In this document: positions 20,235 through 31,794 of the stretch, in pieces
How the letters are laid out: every line of letters starts with the position of its first letter
Position numbering within the stretch: position 1 is the first letter of the stretch
Origin: Meconema thalassinum
Taxonomy: Eukaryota; Arthropoda; Insecta; Orthoptera; Tettigoniidae
Reading direction: 5' to 3'
Length of the DNA stretch: 64,000 nt
NCBI GenBank assembly: GCA_946902985.2
Contig: OX336389.2
Span: 128,747,572 to 128,811,571, forward strand
Notes under the pieces: generated by a model
What the model saw: only the letters and a program-made list of their open reading frames with translations
What the model was told of the DNA's origin: nothing
The model's database searches: none
Translations under genes and position numbers: made by a program

Positions 20235-20610
20235 AATAATAATAGTCTATTATTATAGTTACGCATGATAAGGTGCAAGCCCATGGGGGAGTCTGTTGGT
20301 GGATTTTCAATACATGTAGTATCGAACCCCAACGTCAGCTGTCTTTGAAATGGCCTTCCGTTCTCTTCCTTTTTTCCAATTCTGGACGATTCCCTCCAAT
20401 AAGTCACGTCCTCTCCCTTATAACCTCTTGCCCTATTTCAATCATTACGTTTCTCAGTAACTCAGTTTGTGAGTTTGGCATCAGGAAGAGTATTCAGTCC
20501 TAAAAACTATTGTCACAATGAAATTATTCCCATTATATCTTTGATCCTCTAGAAACAGGAATAATGAGTGGTAGAAAAGATATTATTATTATTATTATTA
20601 TTATTATTTC
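20235..20610 (+). repeat. SINE F-like copy with (TTA)n tail
   Basis: A degenerate B box (GTATCGAACCCCAACGTC) is followed by CAGCTGTCTTTGAAATGGCC as in SINE F. It ends near a (TTA)n run at 20581-20608. Confidence 0.55.
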
Positions 20611-20675
20611 CGTCAGTAATGATACTGGTGGCAAAACATATGGAGAAATGGGTGTTGTAATAGTAAATTAGTTTT

Positions 20676-21000
20676 TTGGGCTTGGACATCTTGGTCATCA
20701 GCCTCGTATACTTGGGGGTGGGGTTAATTTGTATGATAACCTGTGTTTCTCTGGTGACTGTAGTGTATTATATAACTATAATTATTAGCGTCGAGAATAG
20801 GGTGGGTGGCCAAGACTTAAAATATGATACTTTCCCAGCAATTGCCTTGAGGGAGTGTGGAAAACCCAGGCAATAACCACACTCAGGAAAGCCGCTGTCA
20901 GCGCCAGGATTCGAACATCTGTTCTCGGACTTGCTACAGTCCCCCATCGCGGTAGTGGTGAGTAATTTAACGCGAACGGCTACGTCACGGAGTATGGAGA
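20676..21000 (-). repeat. SINE J copy
   Basis: On the minus strand: head complement near ACGGCTACGTCACGGAG, B-box complement GGATTCGAACATC, a core reading GGCAATTGCTGGGAAAGTAT, and a tail ending ATGACCAAGATGTCCAAGC. Same layout as 12375-12625. Confidence 0.65.
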
Positions 21001-21527
21001 AATAGGTATTTACATATACACTATATGCATTTTTGTATTTATTTTTAATAGCCCCATCTTTAATTAATACCCACAGACGGGATATTTCTCATTACAGGTG
21101 GGAATAAATCTTTGTGTTCAACTGAGTGTTTTAAGAACATCGATAATGACGTGACACTTAAAATGAAATAGTTCGCATGGATCTTCTCTGGGGAAGCCAT
21201 AACATAGTGAGAATCTTCCAGTGACCGTTCAAAGAACCTGAGCCCATCTGTCCTGTGCACTCTTGCCGGAAATGCCTTGTACAGTTTATATCGATGTACA
21301 TCTAATGGTATAATATCCGGTCGTGGCTTCCCCTTCCCCTCCCACTTCTGTGAACCAGCCAAAGCTGGCACTTACTCTAACAATTGCCTTGTCTGATGAC
21401 AGCGTATCCTCTTATGACGTTGTGGTCCGGGTGTTGCACCACTTTCACACCTCCTAGAGCAACCCCATTTTTAGCCTATTTTCAATTTTGAAAAAAAAAA
21501 AAAAAAAAGGCTTATGAGATCACCTTT
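21001..21527. other. Unassigned; 103-codon minus-strand frame without motif
   Basis: The frame at 21060-21371 (minus) has a plausible composition but no domain that I recognise. A poly-A run sits at 21490-21508. Confidence 0.3.
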
Positions 21528-21537
21528 TGTCCGTGTG

Positions 21538-21576
<39 letters not shown>
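21528..21576. repeat. (GT)n microsatellite
   Basis: Interrupted GT repeat directly upstream of the module array. A similar TCTG/GT-rich lead-in precedes the array at 62830. Confidence 0.9.
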
Positions 21577-21578
<2 letters not shown>

Positions 21579-21589
21579 TGTGTGTCCCC

Positions 21590-22990
21590 CCCTAATAAAA
21601 TCTAAACGGCTGGAGCGATTTGAATGACACTCGGTAAGTTCATAGCACTATTCCCGGCGACCTCGACCGTGCCCTTCAAATTTTGTTACGTCTCACCAAT
21701 CCAACATGGCGGCTGTGCGAAATATTTCACTAGCATTCAATATCTCCGAAGCTATTACCGATATCGCCCTGAAATTGTGTAGGGTGATAAAGGACACTAC
21801 TAGAAGCTCACCTATGAGACTTTCAAAACCCTGGTGACTACAAAACCAACATGGCGGTCAAGCGTAGTTGAGACTTTTAAATAGACTTTTCTCGCGATTT
21901 AACTATCCAAACGTAATGAAACTTGGTACAGCAAATGTTTAAATACATTGTAATGCACTGGAGTCTAATTTAGTTCAATTGTTTACATAACCTCAAAATG
22001 GCGGCTGTGCGAAATATTTCACTGACATTCTATATCTCCGAAACTATTACAGATATCACCCTGCAATTTTGTACGGTGATAAAGGGTACTGATACAAGTT
22101 TACCTATGTATATTTCATAAACCTGTAAAGTACAAAACGAACATGGCGACCAAGCGAATTTGAAATGTTTTAATAGACTTTTCTCGTGATTTAAATCTCT
22201 GAGCACAGTGAAATGAGGTACAGTAAATGAGTTTGCAGATTGTAATGCACTGCCATCTAATTTAATTCAATTGTTTACATAACCTCAAGATGGCGGCTGT
22301 GCGAAATTTTAAAATTAAGTTTTTATTTCTTGTGTCGTAATCATGCGATCGAGGTGAAAGTTTGAATAATGAACCTAGGCAATAATTGTCCTTGAATGGT
22401 ACATAACTCTATGGCCTATACATATAACAATCCTAAATGTCGAGCTTCCGAAATATTTAGACAGTTCTCAATATCTATGAATCTTTTACAGCAACCAAAC
22501 TGAATTTTTTATGTTCATAGAGACTATGAACATATGTTCACCTAAAGGACTTTCAGTAACCTGGTGAGCACAAATCCAACATGGCGGCGACGCGAAGTAT
22601 AAATATTTAAATGGACGTTTCTCGCGAATTAACTATCCGAGTGCCGTGAAACGTTGCACGTTAAATGCTTATACAAATGTTGATCCACTGGCATCTAATT
22701 TATTTCAATTGTTTGCATAATCACAAGATGGCTGCTGTGCGTAATTTTAAAATCTCGTTTTTACTTCTTGTGTTCTAATCATGCGATTGAAGTTTGAATA
22801 CCACACGTACACAATAATCTTAATGTAATAGTACAAAAATAAAAATCCAACCTGGCGACCATCTGAAATATTTAGACGGTTCTCAATATCTACGAATCTG
22901 TTACAGCAATTAAACTGAAATTTTGTATGTTGATAGAGGCAATTAACATTAGCAGGATATATGAAAATAGGCTGTATAGTTCTTCACGGA
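21590..22990 (+). repeat. Degenerate array of modules about 146 bp long (292-bp dimers)
   Basis: ATGGCG or close variants recur at 21706, 21851, 21998, 22143, 22290, 22581 and 22738. The steps are 145, 147, 145, 147, 291 and 157. Each half-module also has a GAAA(T/C)TT.GTA-like core, for example at about 21771 and 21919. Two alternating half-module types make a dimer of about 292 bp. The lead-in TAATAAAATCTAAACGGCTG parallels CTATCAACTCTTAAACGGCT at 62905. I infer it is the non-coding part of a Helitron-like or related element. Confidence 0.7.
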
Positions 22991-23169
22991 ACTACTTGTT
23001 TATAGATGAAATCAGTTTGAAATTATCTTAGTCTTCTTATTTGATCCACTATATAGAATGTTACTTATCCTTTGGAGAAACACCATCGGCTGTTTTTGAA
23101 CTGCCAACATAGATAAGTTATTTATTGTCGTACCCGCCGAAAACTCACACTCAAATTACAAAACAGTAG

Positions 23170-24185
23170 GTCAATTGTTGTTTTAGTCTTCAGCTGACTG
23201 GTTTGATGCAGCGCTCCACACCTCCCTGTCCTGAGCTAATCGTTTCATGTCTACATAGCCCCCCACACGCTACTTCAGAGGCAATCTGTTTTTCATCTTC
23301 TAACCTTGGTCTTGTCCTTGATCCTTCCTTCCATAACTAAGTTTGCTATTCCTCAGTGTCTTAGTATGTGACCTACCAACCTATCTCTTCTCTTTATTAG
23401 CAGTTGCCAGAAACATTTCTCCTCTCCCACTCGTCTTAATACTTCTTGATTTGTTACTCTATGTACCCATCTGATCTTCATTATTCTCCTGTAACACCAC
23501 ATTTCTTACCTGAGCCAACCTACGTTTTATATCCTCTTTGCTTCGTTCATCACTGGTAATTTTGCTTCCTAAGTAGCAGAAGTCACCTACTTCGTTTAGC
23601 TTTTCACATGCCAATTTGACGTCAATAGGGGTTTTTGATTTCTTTCGGCTGCATTCCATTATTTGTTGTTGTCATTTATTGATTTTCATCCTGAATTCTT
23701 ACCTCAAGACGAAGTCCATACCATTTAAAAACTCATGCAAATCCTCCGGTTATTTAGCTAAGATGACGTAATCAGCAAATTATTTCTCCTTGAATATTAA
23801 CTTCTACTTTATTTCTTTTAAATTTCCTTCCTTGCTTGTTGAATGCACAGATTGAAAAGTATGAGCGATAAGGTGGAGCCTTGCCTTACACCTTTCTGAA
23901 TAGCAGCTTCTATTTCATGACCTTCGGCTCGAATAACTGCCGTCTGGTTTCTGTATAGATTGTAGATCACCCTTCTTACGCCACAATTTATTCCAATCCC
24001 TTACAAAATGTCAAACAAGCTACTTCAATCAACATTTTGAAAAGCCTTTTCAAAGTCTACAAATGCCACGAATGTTTTCTTATCTTTCCTTTCCTTCTAC
24101 CTTCCAAGATCAGTCTAAGACGTAGTACAGCTTCCCTTGTTCCTACGTTTCTCCTGAATTATACTGTATAAGGTAAAATCTTGTG
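23170..24185 (-). pseudogene. Non-LTR retrotransposon remnant: RT palm through C-terminal domain
   Basis: Broken minus-strand frames contain KTFVAFVDFEKAFQNVD near 24050 (RT motif A, with the first catalytic Asp). They also contain RQGSTLSLILFNL near 23870, a decayed catalytic box, MWCYRRIMKIRWVHRVTNQE near 23470, and DRLVGHILRH near 23360. Many stops and shifts. The order and wording match the fragment at 3073-3950, so the two are probably the same family. The lower-coordinate end is the element's 3' end. Confidence 0.82.
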
Positions 24186-24589
24186 CAAGCCATATCGCAC
24201 TAATGCGTAATGGATGAAGTATACTGCGTACATAAAGTTAATCTGTGTGAATGTTATTCAATAGATGTTGCTTAATATGTTATGTGTAATTTGACTAAGG
24301 ATACATTGTAATAGCAGGTTTCAGGGTCTTGAAATGGTCTGCCAAGATGATGAGTCAGTAACCGGGATGGCAACAGTGAATACAAATCACTACCTCATGA
24401 GGTGGACATAAGGAACTGGAAATTCGATATTATTCAGTAACGTTTCTGACAGGAAGGTTTAAAGTTTTCTTATGACTTCAAACCTATTTTTAAAATTAAT
24501 TTTGGAAGTAAGTTAGTAATTCTGTTCCTTTTGATAAAATTGCAAATTAAGTGGCCATTGTTGTAGTTTTGCATTGAATCTTTCAGAGA
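24186..24589. other. Unassigned spacer
   Basis: No coding frame or repeat recognised. Confidence 0.3.
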
Positions 24590-24591
24590 TA

Positions 24592-25163
24592 CGAGGCACG
24601 TCCAGAAAGTAAGTTCCGTTCGGTAATAAAATTAAATTGTGTACAGATACAGAAAAAATATTTATTGCACAACATTCTATACCTCTTAAACTACTTTTCC
24701 ACATAACTGCTGAACATTTGCAGGCATTTGTCATAGCGTGGCACAAGTTTTTGGTACCTTCTTCATAGAAGTTTGCCGCCGACCCGTAAACGAGAGTGAA
24801 GACTCCCCTTAAGCTATCCTACTGTTTGGCCATCACTGTTAGGCAAATTGCGTATGTGGTCAGGAGAACTCCTAAACATACGCAGTTCTCCTGGTAAGCA
24901 CGCAATTTGCCTAACAGTAGTGGCCAAACGGCAGGATATCTTAAAGGGGAGTTTTCTCTCTCGTTTACGGGTCGGCGGCAAACTTCTATGAAGAAGGTAT
25001 CCAAAAACTTGTGCCACGCTATGACAAATGCCTGCAGAAGTTCGGCAGTTATGTGGAAGGGTAGTTTAAGAGGTGTAGAATGTTGTGCAATAAATATTTT
25101 TACTGTATCTGTACAGAATTTAATTTTATTACCATACGGAACTTACTTTCTGGACATGCCTCG
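24592..25163. mobile_element. mariner-derived foldback: two inverted transposase 3' ends
   Basis: The termini CGAGGCACGTCCAGAAAGTA and TTACTTTCTGGACATGCCTC are complementary and flanked by TA (24590-24591 and 25164-25165). The arms are about 280 bp and meet at a short centre near 24855-24895. Each arm carries the last codons of a mariner transposase. In the right arm the plus frame reads ANFYEEGIQKLVPRYDKCLQ, then KFGSYVEG and a stop. The left arm has the same block inverted. No catalytic residues remain. Confidence 0.88.
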
Positions 25164-25185
25164 TATATCCTTGGTTTAAAATCTA

Positions 25186-26650
25186 CACACATCAAAAAAA
25201 GTTTTGCATCACCTCGGTTCCCAGATCTCCGGCATATAGACGTTGACTGTGTATATTGTATCCAAGATACAGTCCCTTTGACTGTTCATAGATGTCACTA
25301 AAACTGCTCAAAGATGTAAACAACCATGCATGAGCAGGGCCTATTAGACGGAGGGGGTACGACAGCCGATCAGTTCCAGTCATTCCACCAGGACGAAGGT
25401 ACGCTGCTCATGTTGTCTGTAGTTCTACCATGCCTAGAAGGTCAATACCGCAGTTCGATCGCGTCCGCATTGTTACTTTGTGTCAAGAAGGGCTCTCAAC
25501 AAGGGAAGTTTCCAGGCGTCTCAGAGTGAACCAAAGTGATGTTGTTCGGACATGGAGGAGGTACAGAGATACAGGAATTGTCGATGACAGGCCTCGCTCA
25601 GGCCGCCCAAGGGCTACTACTGTAGTGGATGACCGCTACTTACGGATTGCCGCTCGGAGGAACCCTGACAGCAATGCCACCATGTTGAATAATGCGTTTC
25701 GTTCAGCCACAGGACGTCGTGTTTCAACTCAAACTGTGCGCAATAGGCTGCATGATGCGCAACTTCACTCCCGACGTCCATGGCGAGGTCCAGCTTTGCA
25801 ACCCCGACACCATGCAGCGCGGTACAGATGGGCCCAACAACATGCTGAATGGACCCCACGGAATTGGCATCACGTTCTCTTCACCGATGAGTGTCGCATA
25901 TGCCTTCAACCAGACAATCGTCGGAGACGTGTTTGGAGGCATCCTGGTCAGGCTGAACGTCTTAGACACACTGTCCAGCGAGTGCAGCAAGGTGGTGGTT
26001 CCCTGATGTTTTGGGGTGGCATTATGTGGGGCCGACGTACGCCACTGGTGGTCATGGAAGGCTCCGAAACGGCTTTACGATACCTGAATGACATCCTCCG
26101 ACCCATAGTGCAACCATATCGGCAGAATATTGGAGAGGCATTTGTCTTCATGGACGACAATTCTCGACCTCATCGTGCACATCTTGTGAATGCGTTCCTT
26201 CAAGTTAACGACATCGCTCGACTACAGTGGCCAGCATGTTCGCCAGACATGAACCCTATCGAACATGTCTGGGATATGTTGAAAAGGGCTGTTTATGGAC
26301 GTCTTGACCCACCAACCACTCTGAGAGATTTACGCCGAATTGTCGTTGAGGAGTGGGACAATTTGGACCAACAGTGTCTTGATGAACTTGTGGATAGTAT
26401 GCCACGGCGAATACAGGCATGCATCAATGCAAGAGGACGTGCTACTGGGTATTAGAGGTAGTGGTGTGTACTGCAATCTGGACCACAAATGCTGAAAGTC
26501 TAGCTGTATGATGGTACAACATGCAATGTGTGGGTCTCATGAGCAATAAAACGAGCTGAAATGTTGTTTGTGTTGATCTCTATTCCCTTTGTATTTAACG
26601 GTTCCGGAACTCTTGGAACCGAGGTGATGCAAAACTTTTTTTGATGTGTG
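25186..26650 (+). mobile_element. Tc1-like transposon, copy 2 (complete, 1,465 bp)
   Basis: Same termini as copy 1, flanked by TA at 25184-25185 and 26651-26652. It is inserted about 20 bp to the right of the mariner foldback. Confidence 0.97.
25430..26455 (+). CDS. Tc1-like DD34E transposase, copy 2
   Basis: Intact 341-codon gene with the same architecture as copy 1: N-terminal helix-turn-helix region, GRPR linker, then D153, D243 and E278. It differs from copy 3 at residues 50 (Ile for Thr), 259 (Val for Asp) and 280 (Val for Ala). Position 280 lies two residues after the catalytic glutamate and position 259 lies between D243 and E278, so these changes could reduce activity. That effect is inference. 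Confidence 0.96.
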   Translation: MPRRSIPQFDRVRIVTLCQEGLSTREVSRRLRVNQSDVVRTWRRYRDTGIVDDRPRSGRPRATTVVDDRYLRIAARRNPDSNATMLNNAFRSATGRRVSTQTVRNRLHDAQLHSRRPWRGPALQPRHHAARYRWAQQHAEWTPRNWHHVLFTDECRICLQPDNRRRRVWRHPGQAERLRHTVQRVQQGGGSLMFWGGIMWGRRTPLVVMEGSETALRYLNDILRPIVQPYRQNIGEAFVFMDDNSRPHRAHLVNAFLQVNDIARLQWPACSPDMNPIEHVWDMLKRAVYGRLDPPTTLRDLRRIVVEEWDNLDQQCLDELVDSMPRRIQACINARGRATGY

Positions 26651-26652
26651 TA

Positions 26653-28507
26653 TGTTCCATTCACCAGGATCCTCAATGAAAGAACGTTCCATACTTTACA
26701 CTTTACACCCCCAATTGTTGGTTTCTTGCTACAACTTTGGTTGTGATCTGGCGAACTTATTCTTTGCTCATAATGGGCTACAGAGAATGTTTTCACGAGC
26801 AATAGGAAGGCAATCATCCTAAGCATTGCCAATAGGTTCTGCACAGATTGTGGATAACTGAAGATTGTCATTTCTTTGTGATGTGCCACTAAATTCCCCT
26901 CGATCTCAAGAATGGTTAGATGAAAACTAGCGTTTACTAATAAAATTATAAGTTGGGTACAGCTGCTTCATCATTTTAATGTTCGACAGGTCTGTCAATT
27001 TAACCCTTGACTTGTTTACTTAGTCATGCGTGGTAAGGGACGTACCAACAAAAGACAAGAACAAAAACGACTCCAGAATACACAATTTATGTGAGTGAAT
27101 TGCTATTGGCCTTATAGAAATAATGATGATTTTGCACATCGTAATAGCCCTTACTGTAAGAACGTTATGGTCATCAGCCGCATTTATGAAGCGGGTGCCA
27201 CTCATTCTGGCCTCAATTTTCTTGATATTAGCGCCATTCCTCAAGATGAAGGTCAATGTTGGTTGGTTTGATCCAGATTCACGGTGACAATTTTTGACGA
27301 CCATTTTGAGTGTGGTGATTCCATGGGTTTGTTCGACACTCACTCCCTGATTTCGTGACCCAAGATACGATTCCTGTTTTTATCCCAACTATAGTTGAAA
27401 ACACGAGAATCGATACAGAGTAGCAGAGGGTATCATACCTGGTTTACACACCACATATGTGCATAAGGATCATTGATACAATTACCCAATCATAAATGGG
27501 ACTTACTTATATTTAAATAAACTTTCCGCACATCATTTTCACTCTTTTATATTTCATAATTATTTCTTTATTCTGGAGCAAATTGCCCTCTGTGGCAATT
27601 CAAATTATATATTCCTTATTCACCAAACATTTAATTGTAAATTAATTTAAAAACGAATTAATTAATTAATCATTATCAAGGCTGGGCTGATGCTTCACGC
27701 GCACGTGTAAGCAAATATTGGCTAGCTTCACTGGCAAATGATTTGAGGACAGGGTGACTCTGGCTTGGAAATGCAAACAGTCCTTATTTAGGAGTGCAGA
27801 CCTGTAAATGTCATTCATAACGTATCATTAACACGATAAATTACGGGTAGCATGTCGTCAAAACACAGCCATGTTCATCCAGGGACTGACGCCAAACACC
27901 GTACATGTGCCAACCCCAGAGCATCCCTTTCACAAACGCCAATTTACTTTTTATGTTCATTCTGAACTGAGGTGTCGTGCAATTTTCGGATTGCATGCTC
28001 ATAGAAATATTTCCATATTTGATGGTACTTTTCTTCCAATCTCTGAAGATTGGCATTAGAACAACTTGAAGTGAGATTTCTTCTTGATTCACGTTTGGTT
28101 TTCCGAAACAATACTTTAAATGAATAGATCGGGGCATAGTGGTCATTATCACTGTGCATTTAGGTGTGTGTTGAATCTGTTAACTGGGCATACATAGTTT
28201 TCGCAAATGGCAGTCGATTTGAAATGTGGTAAACTGTTGGTTAAGGAAGCAAGAATATTGATCAGTAGGCTATGGTTCCAAAACCCGACATCTCCAACTG
28301 TCACCAACATTAACATTGATTTTTGTACATCCTACTTGTAAACGCTTTATTAATCTGTATTATCGGTCTTGGCTAAGAAAGTGCTTCTTCCATGTCTAAA
28401 AATGCACTTTTTAAGTAACCAACAGCAGTTTCAGGAGAATACTTCAGCTATGGGTGGGGCACATGGAGTGACACATCAAAAATACTACAGGGTGGGTTGA
28501 TATTTAA
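26653..28507. other. Unassigned AT-rich region
   Basis: Minus-strand frames at 26500-26889, 27020-27343 and 27841-28159 are each about 100 codons long. The first overlaps the Tc1 end, and none shows a recognisable motif. No splice-bounded exon or repeat architecture was evident. It could hold intronic or old repeat sequence. Confidence 0.35.
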
Positions 28508-28765
28508 AGTGTAACATATTATTATTGTTATTATTATTATTATTTTACATTTGAATTGAGACTCAGTGGACTACACATTAACAATCAATTTCATTTGTGT
28601 CTAGATCTTGTTCTTCTAACGACCTTGACATCCTCCCAGAAGTTGATGAGTCCATCGATCAGTGCCTTCTTTCGTGCTTCTGGTAAAGGCTCTCTTCGTC
28701 TCCTTTTTAACCATTTGTCGAATTTCAAATCTTTCTTTGATGTTCGTTCCTGGAATACGAATTTG

Positions 28766-28775
<10 letters not shown>
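28508..28775 (-). other. Possible retroelement 3' end or terminal exon with (TAA)n tail
   Basis: A 58-codon minus-strand frame (about 28765-28592) with no ATG includes LKFDKWLKRRRREPLPEARK, then KALIDGLINFWEDVK, and ends RTRSRHK before a stop. About 60 bp later the strand runs into (TAA)n at 28508-28544. The (TTA)n at 28766-28805 marks its upstream border. A stop, short UTR and TAA tail resemble an I/R1-like LINE 3' end. The AG at the upstream border would also suit a splice acceptor. I cannot choose between these. Confidence 0.35.
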
Positions 28776-28801
<26 letters not shown>

Positions 28802-29027
28802 TATTTTAAAATCGTGACTACATGTATTTGCCAAACGCAAAGACAACTCATTTCATGCCAGACTTTTGATGTCATCCGACTAATGTTACGTAAAATCACT
28901 AAGTAGCCTACACAGCAGAAGTGTCTAGGTTGCTCTGTTAATAATGGGATATTTCTTTCAGAGTGTGAGGGAAGTTTTAATAACACCTCTGTTTAAACAA
29001 TAGAATATGTACACTACGATATATTCT

Positions 29028-29260
29028 GTCCACCCCGTGGCATATTGACTAGCATTTTTGGCTGTCACAGCGGAGGTCCGCGCTCGATTCTTAGCTCAGC
29101 CAAGAAATTTAATTCTTGACGGGGTTCACTAAGTCTTATCAGGCAGAACTGAGTAGAGGTGGGTTCGATTCCTACCTCATCCATCCTAGAAGTGGTTTTA
29201 TTTGTGGTTTCCCATTTCTACTCCAGATGAATGCCGGGATTGTACCAAAATAAGTACCAA
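29028..29260 (+). repeat. SINE A copy
   Basis: Head GCATATTGACTAGCATTTTT, a degraded B box (GCTCGATTCT), a second internal GGTTCGATTCC, and the core (GTTTCCCATTTCTACTCCAG). Confidence 0.75.
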
Positions 29261-29344
29261 ATAAATTATGGTATGGTACACCTGTGTGGACAGAGTCCAC
29301 GCATATGGTAACGTTATCTTCAAATCATTCATTGTTGTGGAATT

Positions 29345-29540
29345 TGGGGCGTGGTGGCGCAGTGGTTAAGCTGTTGGCCTCTCACCAAGGTAGACTGGGT
29401 TCGATTACCGGTAAATGGATGTGAGATTTTCAAAGTGAAATGCAATTTCCTGTGGTTTGGATTCCACGTAAAAAGGAGGTCCCGTGGCTCATAATCACAA
29501 GATTCACGGTCACGTAAAACTACAATCTTCCTTCTTCTTT

Positions 29541-29567
<27 letters not shown>
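29345..29567 (+). repeat. SINE B copy with (TTG)n tail and 13-bp target duplication
   Basis: A box in CGTGGTGGCGCAGTGGTTAA, B box GGTTCGATTACC, body through ACGTAAAACTACAATCTTCC, then (TTG)n. It is flanked by TTGTTGTGGAATT at 29332-29344 and 29568-29580. Confidence 0.88.
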
Positions 29568-29574
<7 letters not shown>

Positions 29575-29580
29575 GGAATT

Positions 29581-30374
29581 ACGGAAAGATAACCATAACG
29601 ACAGATGCATCTGTTGAGTTTTGGAACTGGACGACTCGTATCAATTTCAATCACTTGTTAGGCGAAATTTCGTCTGTTAAATGTTAGTGTCAGGTCAAAT
29701 TTTCTTTTATATTGCACTCTAACAATTAATTCGAAAACATTCTAGTTTGTGGGCACTGCCTGTACAATATGTTGTGTTTGGTGTAAGATTGTCCATGGTC
29801 TTGGAACTTATTGTAATATCCATACAAATGTTCTGTAAACAGGATAATCATAGGTTTTACCACACAGCTCTTACGTAGCCTAGACTTTGGTCCGTTAGGA
29901 AAAATAATGCTTCAGGGAGATACAAAGTCACAATCAGTGCATATACTGTACTTGGCATGTGTACTGAGTTGTCGATTTTAAATTAGCAAGATGGTGGAAC
30001 AGAGTAATTGGAACGTAGAAGCTGAAGTCTCTGTCAAATCAGTCACTGTCGGATATGCTCCGATGGCTTCCTCCTTAATGAGCCCTGGCTGAGTGTTCTT
30101 TTATCAACCTACACAAGAATACAACACCTAGAAAGAAAGAATGTATGAATATGAGAAAGGACAAAATTGCAGAAGACCTGTTGAAATATAACATCTTGAG
30201 GAGCAATGTAATGTTATTGGAGAAACTTGGGGCACAACACTCAAGAATAGTCTAATAGTTTTGTAATGATTACAAAACTTTAGATAATTTTTGTCTAACA
30301 CTGTATGTGAAATGAAACAACAACACCAACTCTCCTGTACATCATTGGTGGAAACTATACGTTGCTTTGTATGT
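29581..30374. other. Unassigned spacer
   Basis: No gene or repeat recognised. A short minus-strand frame at 30128-30406 overlaps the next SINE. Confidence 0.3.
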
Positions 30375-30778
30375 TTTGTGTAGTGGCTAGCATTCTTGAC
30401 TGTCATCGCGAAGGCCCGGGTTCGATTCCCGACTTTGCTACGAAATTTAACTCTGGTTTGAGGGCTGGAACGGGATACATTCAGCCTCGTGAGGCAAAAC
30501 TGAAGAAGAGATAGTTTCGATTCCTACCACAGCCATCCTGGATGTGGTTTAATGTGGTTTCCCCACTTATACTCCAGGCAAATGCCGGGATGGTACCTAA
30601 CTTAAGGCAAATCCTACCTCAATTACAAATACACATAGCCTACTAGTACAGACATCACAGTGACGCAGGTTATCAGACAACTTTTACATACACCGAAGTA
30701 CACGGGGATACATAACCAAGATGTCGTAAAGCCCCTAATAGAATCATCAACACCACCACCACCAACAACAACAACATT
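30375..30778 (+). repeat. SINE A, near full length, with 10-bp target duplication
   Basis: The best reference copy in the window. Head TGTAGTGGCTAGCATTCTTG, B box GGGTTCGATTCCC, second motif GGCTGGAACGGGATACATTC, core CTCCAGGCAAATGCCGGGAT, tail ending CCAAGATGTCGTAAAGCCCC and then a CACCAACAAC-type run. It is flanked by CTTTGTATGT at 30365-30374 and 30779-30788. Confidence 0.88.
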
Positions 30779-30829
30779 CTTTGTATGTCCCAAAGAATAA
30801 TACTCAATAAGATTTTGTGTCCATTATCG

Positions 30830-31068
30830 TTCTAATAATAATGTTATTGATTTTATTTCACTTGTAACTACTGTGACTTTTAGAGACGCCGCGCCGGGGT
30901 GCAGGAATTTTGTCCCGAAGGGGATCTTTAACGTGCGAGTAAATCTACTGACACGGATCCCTCGCCTTTGCGCACCATCAATACCAGCTGTCTGCGCTGA
31001 GATTCGATCCTGCAACCTTGGGAGCAGCAGGCGAGAACGTTACCGCTGAGGCACGCAGTCAGTACATA
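30830..31068 (-). repeat. SINE C copy
   Basis: On the minus strand: head GACTGCGTGCCTCAGCGGTA, B-box-like GGATCGAATC, body TCAGTAGATTTACTCGCACG and TTAAAGATCCCCTTCGGGAC, then a 3' end AATAACATTATTATTAG. The same family occurs at 45655-45885 and 53628-53852. Confidence 0.8.
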
Positions 31069-31794
31069 TCTTTCTAGTCTTATACTGCCTTTCCAAATAC
31101 TATCCCATCTCATCCCACAATTCCTTCTAAAATAGGCTATTATCTGATTATTGTTGGTTCATTTCTACCACCCCCTTCGTCGCAGTATGCCATGTCGCCT
31201 ATGCGTGTTGTGTATTGACAATCGTAATAAATAACGGATTATTTGGTGTAATGGAAATTGGGGGAATGAATTTCTATTCAATGCGTCAAATTATTTATTA
31301 CTCCGTACGTAAATTAATTGTGTTCTGAATATAAAAGCGTTAATAATAACAACATCACAGTTTGCTGTATATTTAAAATATTTCAGGAAGCCTACAAATA
31401 TCAATGTTCTCAATAGCAATGTTTTATTGATACTGACAAAGTTTCTAAAATTAGAGCTGTAATTGATATGGCCTACATACGCGGACTAGATAGAGATGGG
31501 CAAATGGATTCGACACAAATCAAAAGAGTATTGAAATAATATCGACGGTTCCATTAACATGTCAGGCGCGGATGTAATTGGAAGAGTATTGGTAATAGCA
31601 TTAAGAGTCGCCGGAAACTTTCCTGAAGGCTTTATGACTCGGGTCAAGCCCTCCGTGTTGTCTGGAAGCATTCGTTTCTAATAGACAAAATTTATGTCAT
31701 GAATTTTTCTAGTTTGTAATTTATAAAAAGAAACTTGCATGAACCTTATTTTTCAAGATGAACTTAAAAGAGGTATAAAGGTACTATGGAGAAG
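31069..31794. other. Unassigned spacer
   Basis: No recognisable gene; short frames without motifs. Confidence 0.3.

Noticed and set aside
29345..29420. Functional tRNA genes at the many A-box/B-box pairs
   Set aside because: The boxes are followed by long shared non-tRNA bodies and flanked by target duplications. No complete cloverleaf with acceptor stem was seen, so these are SINE heads.
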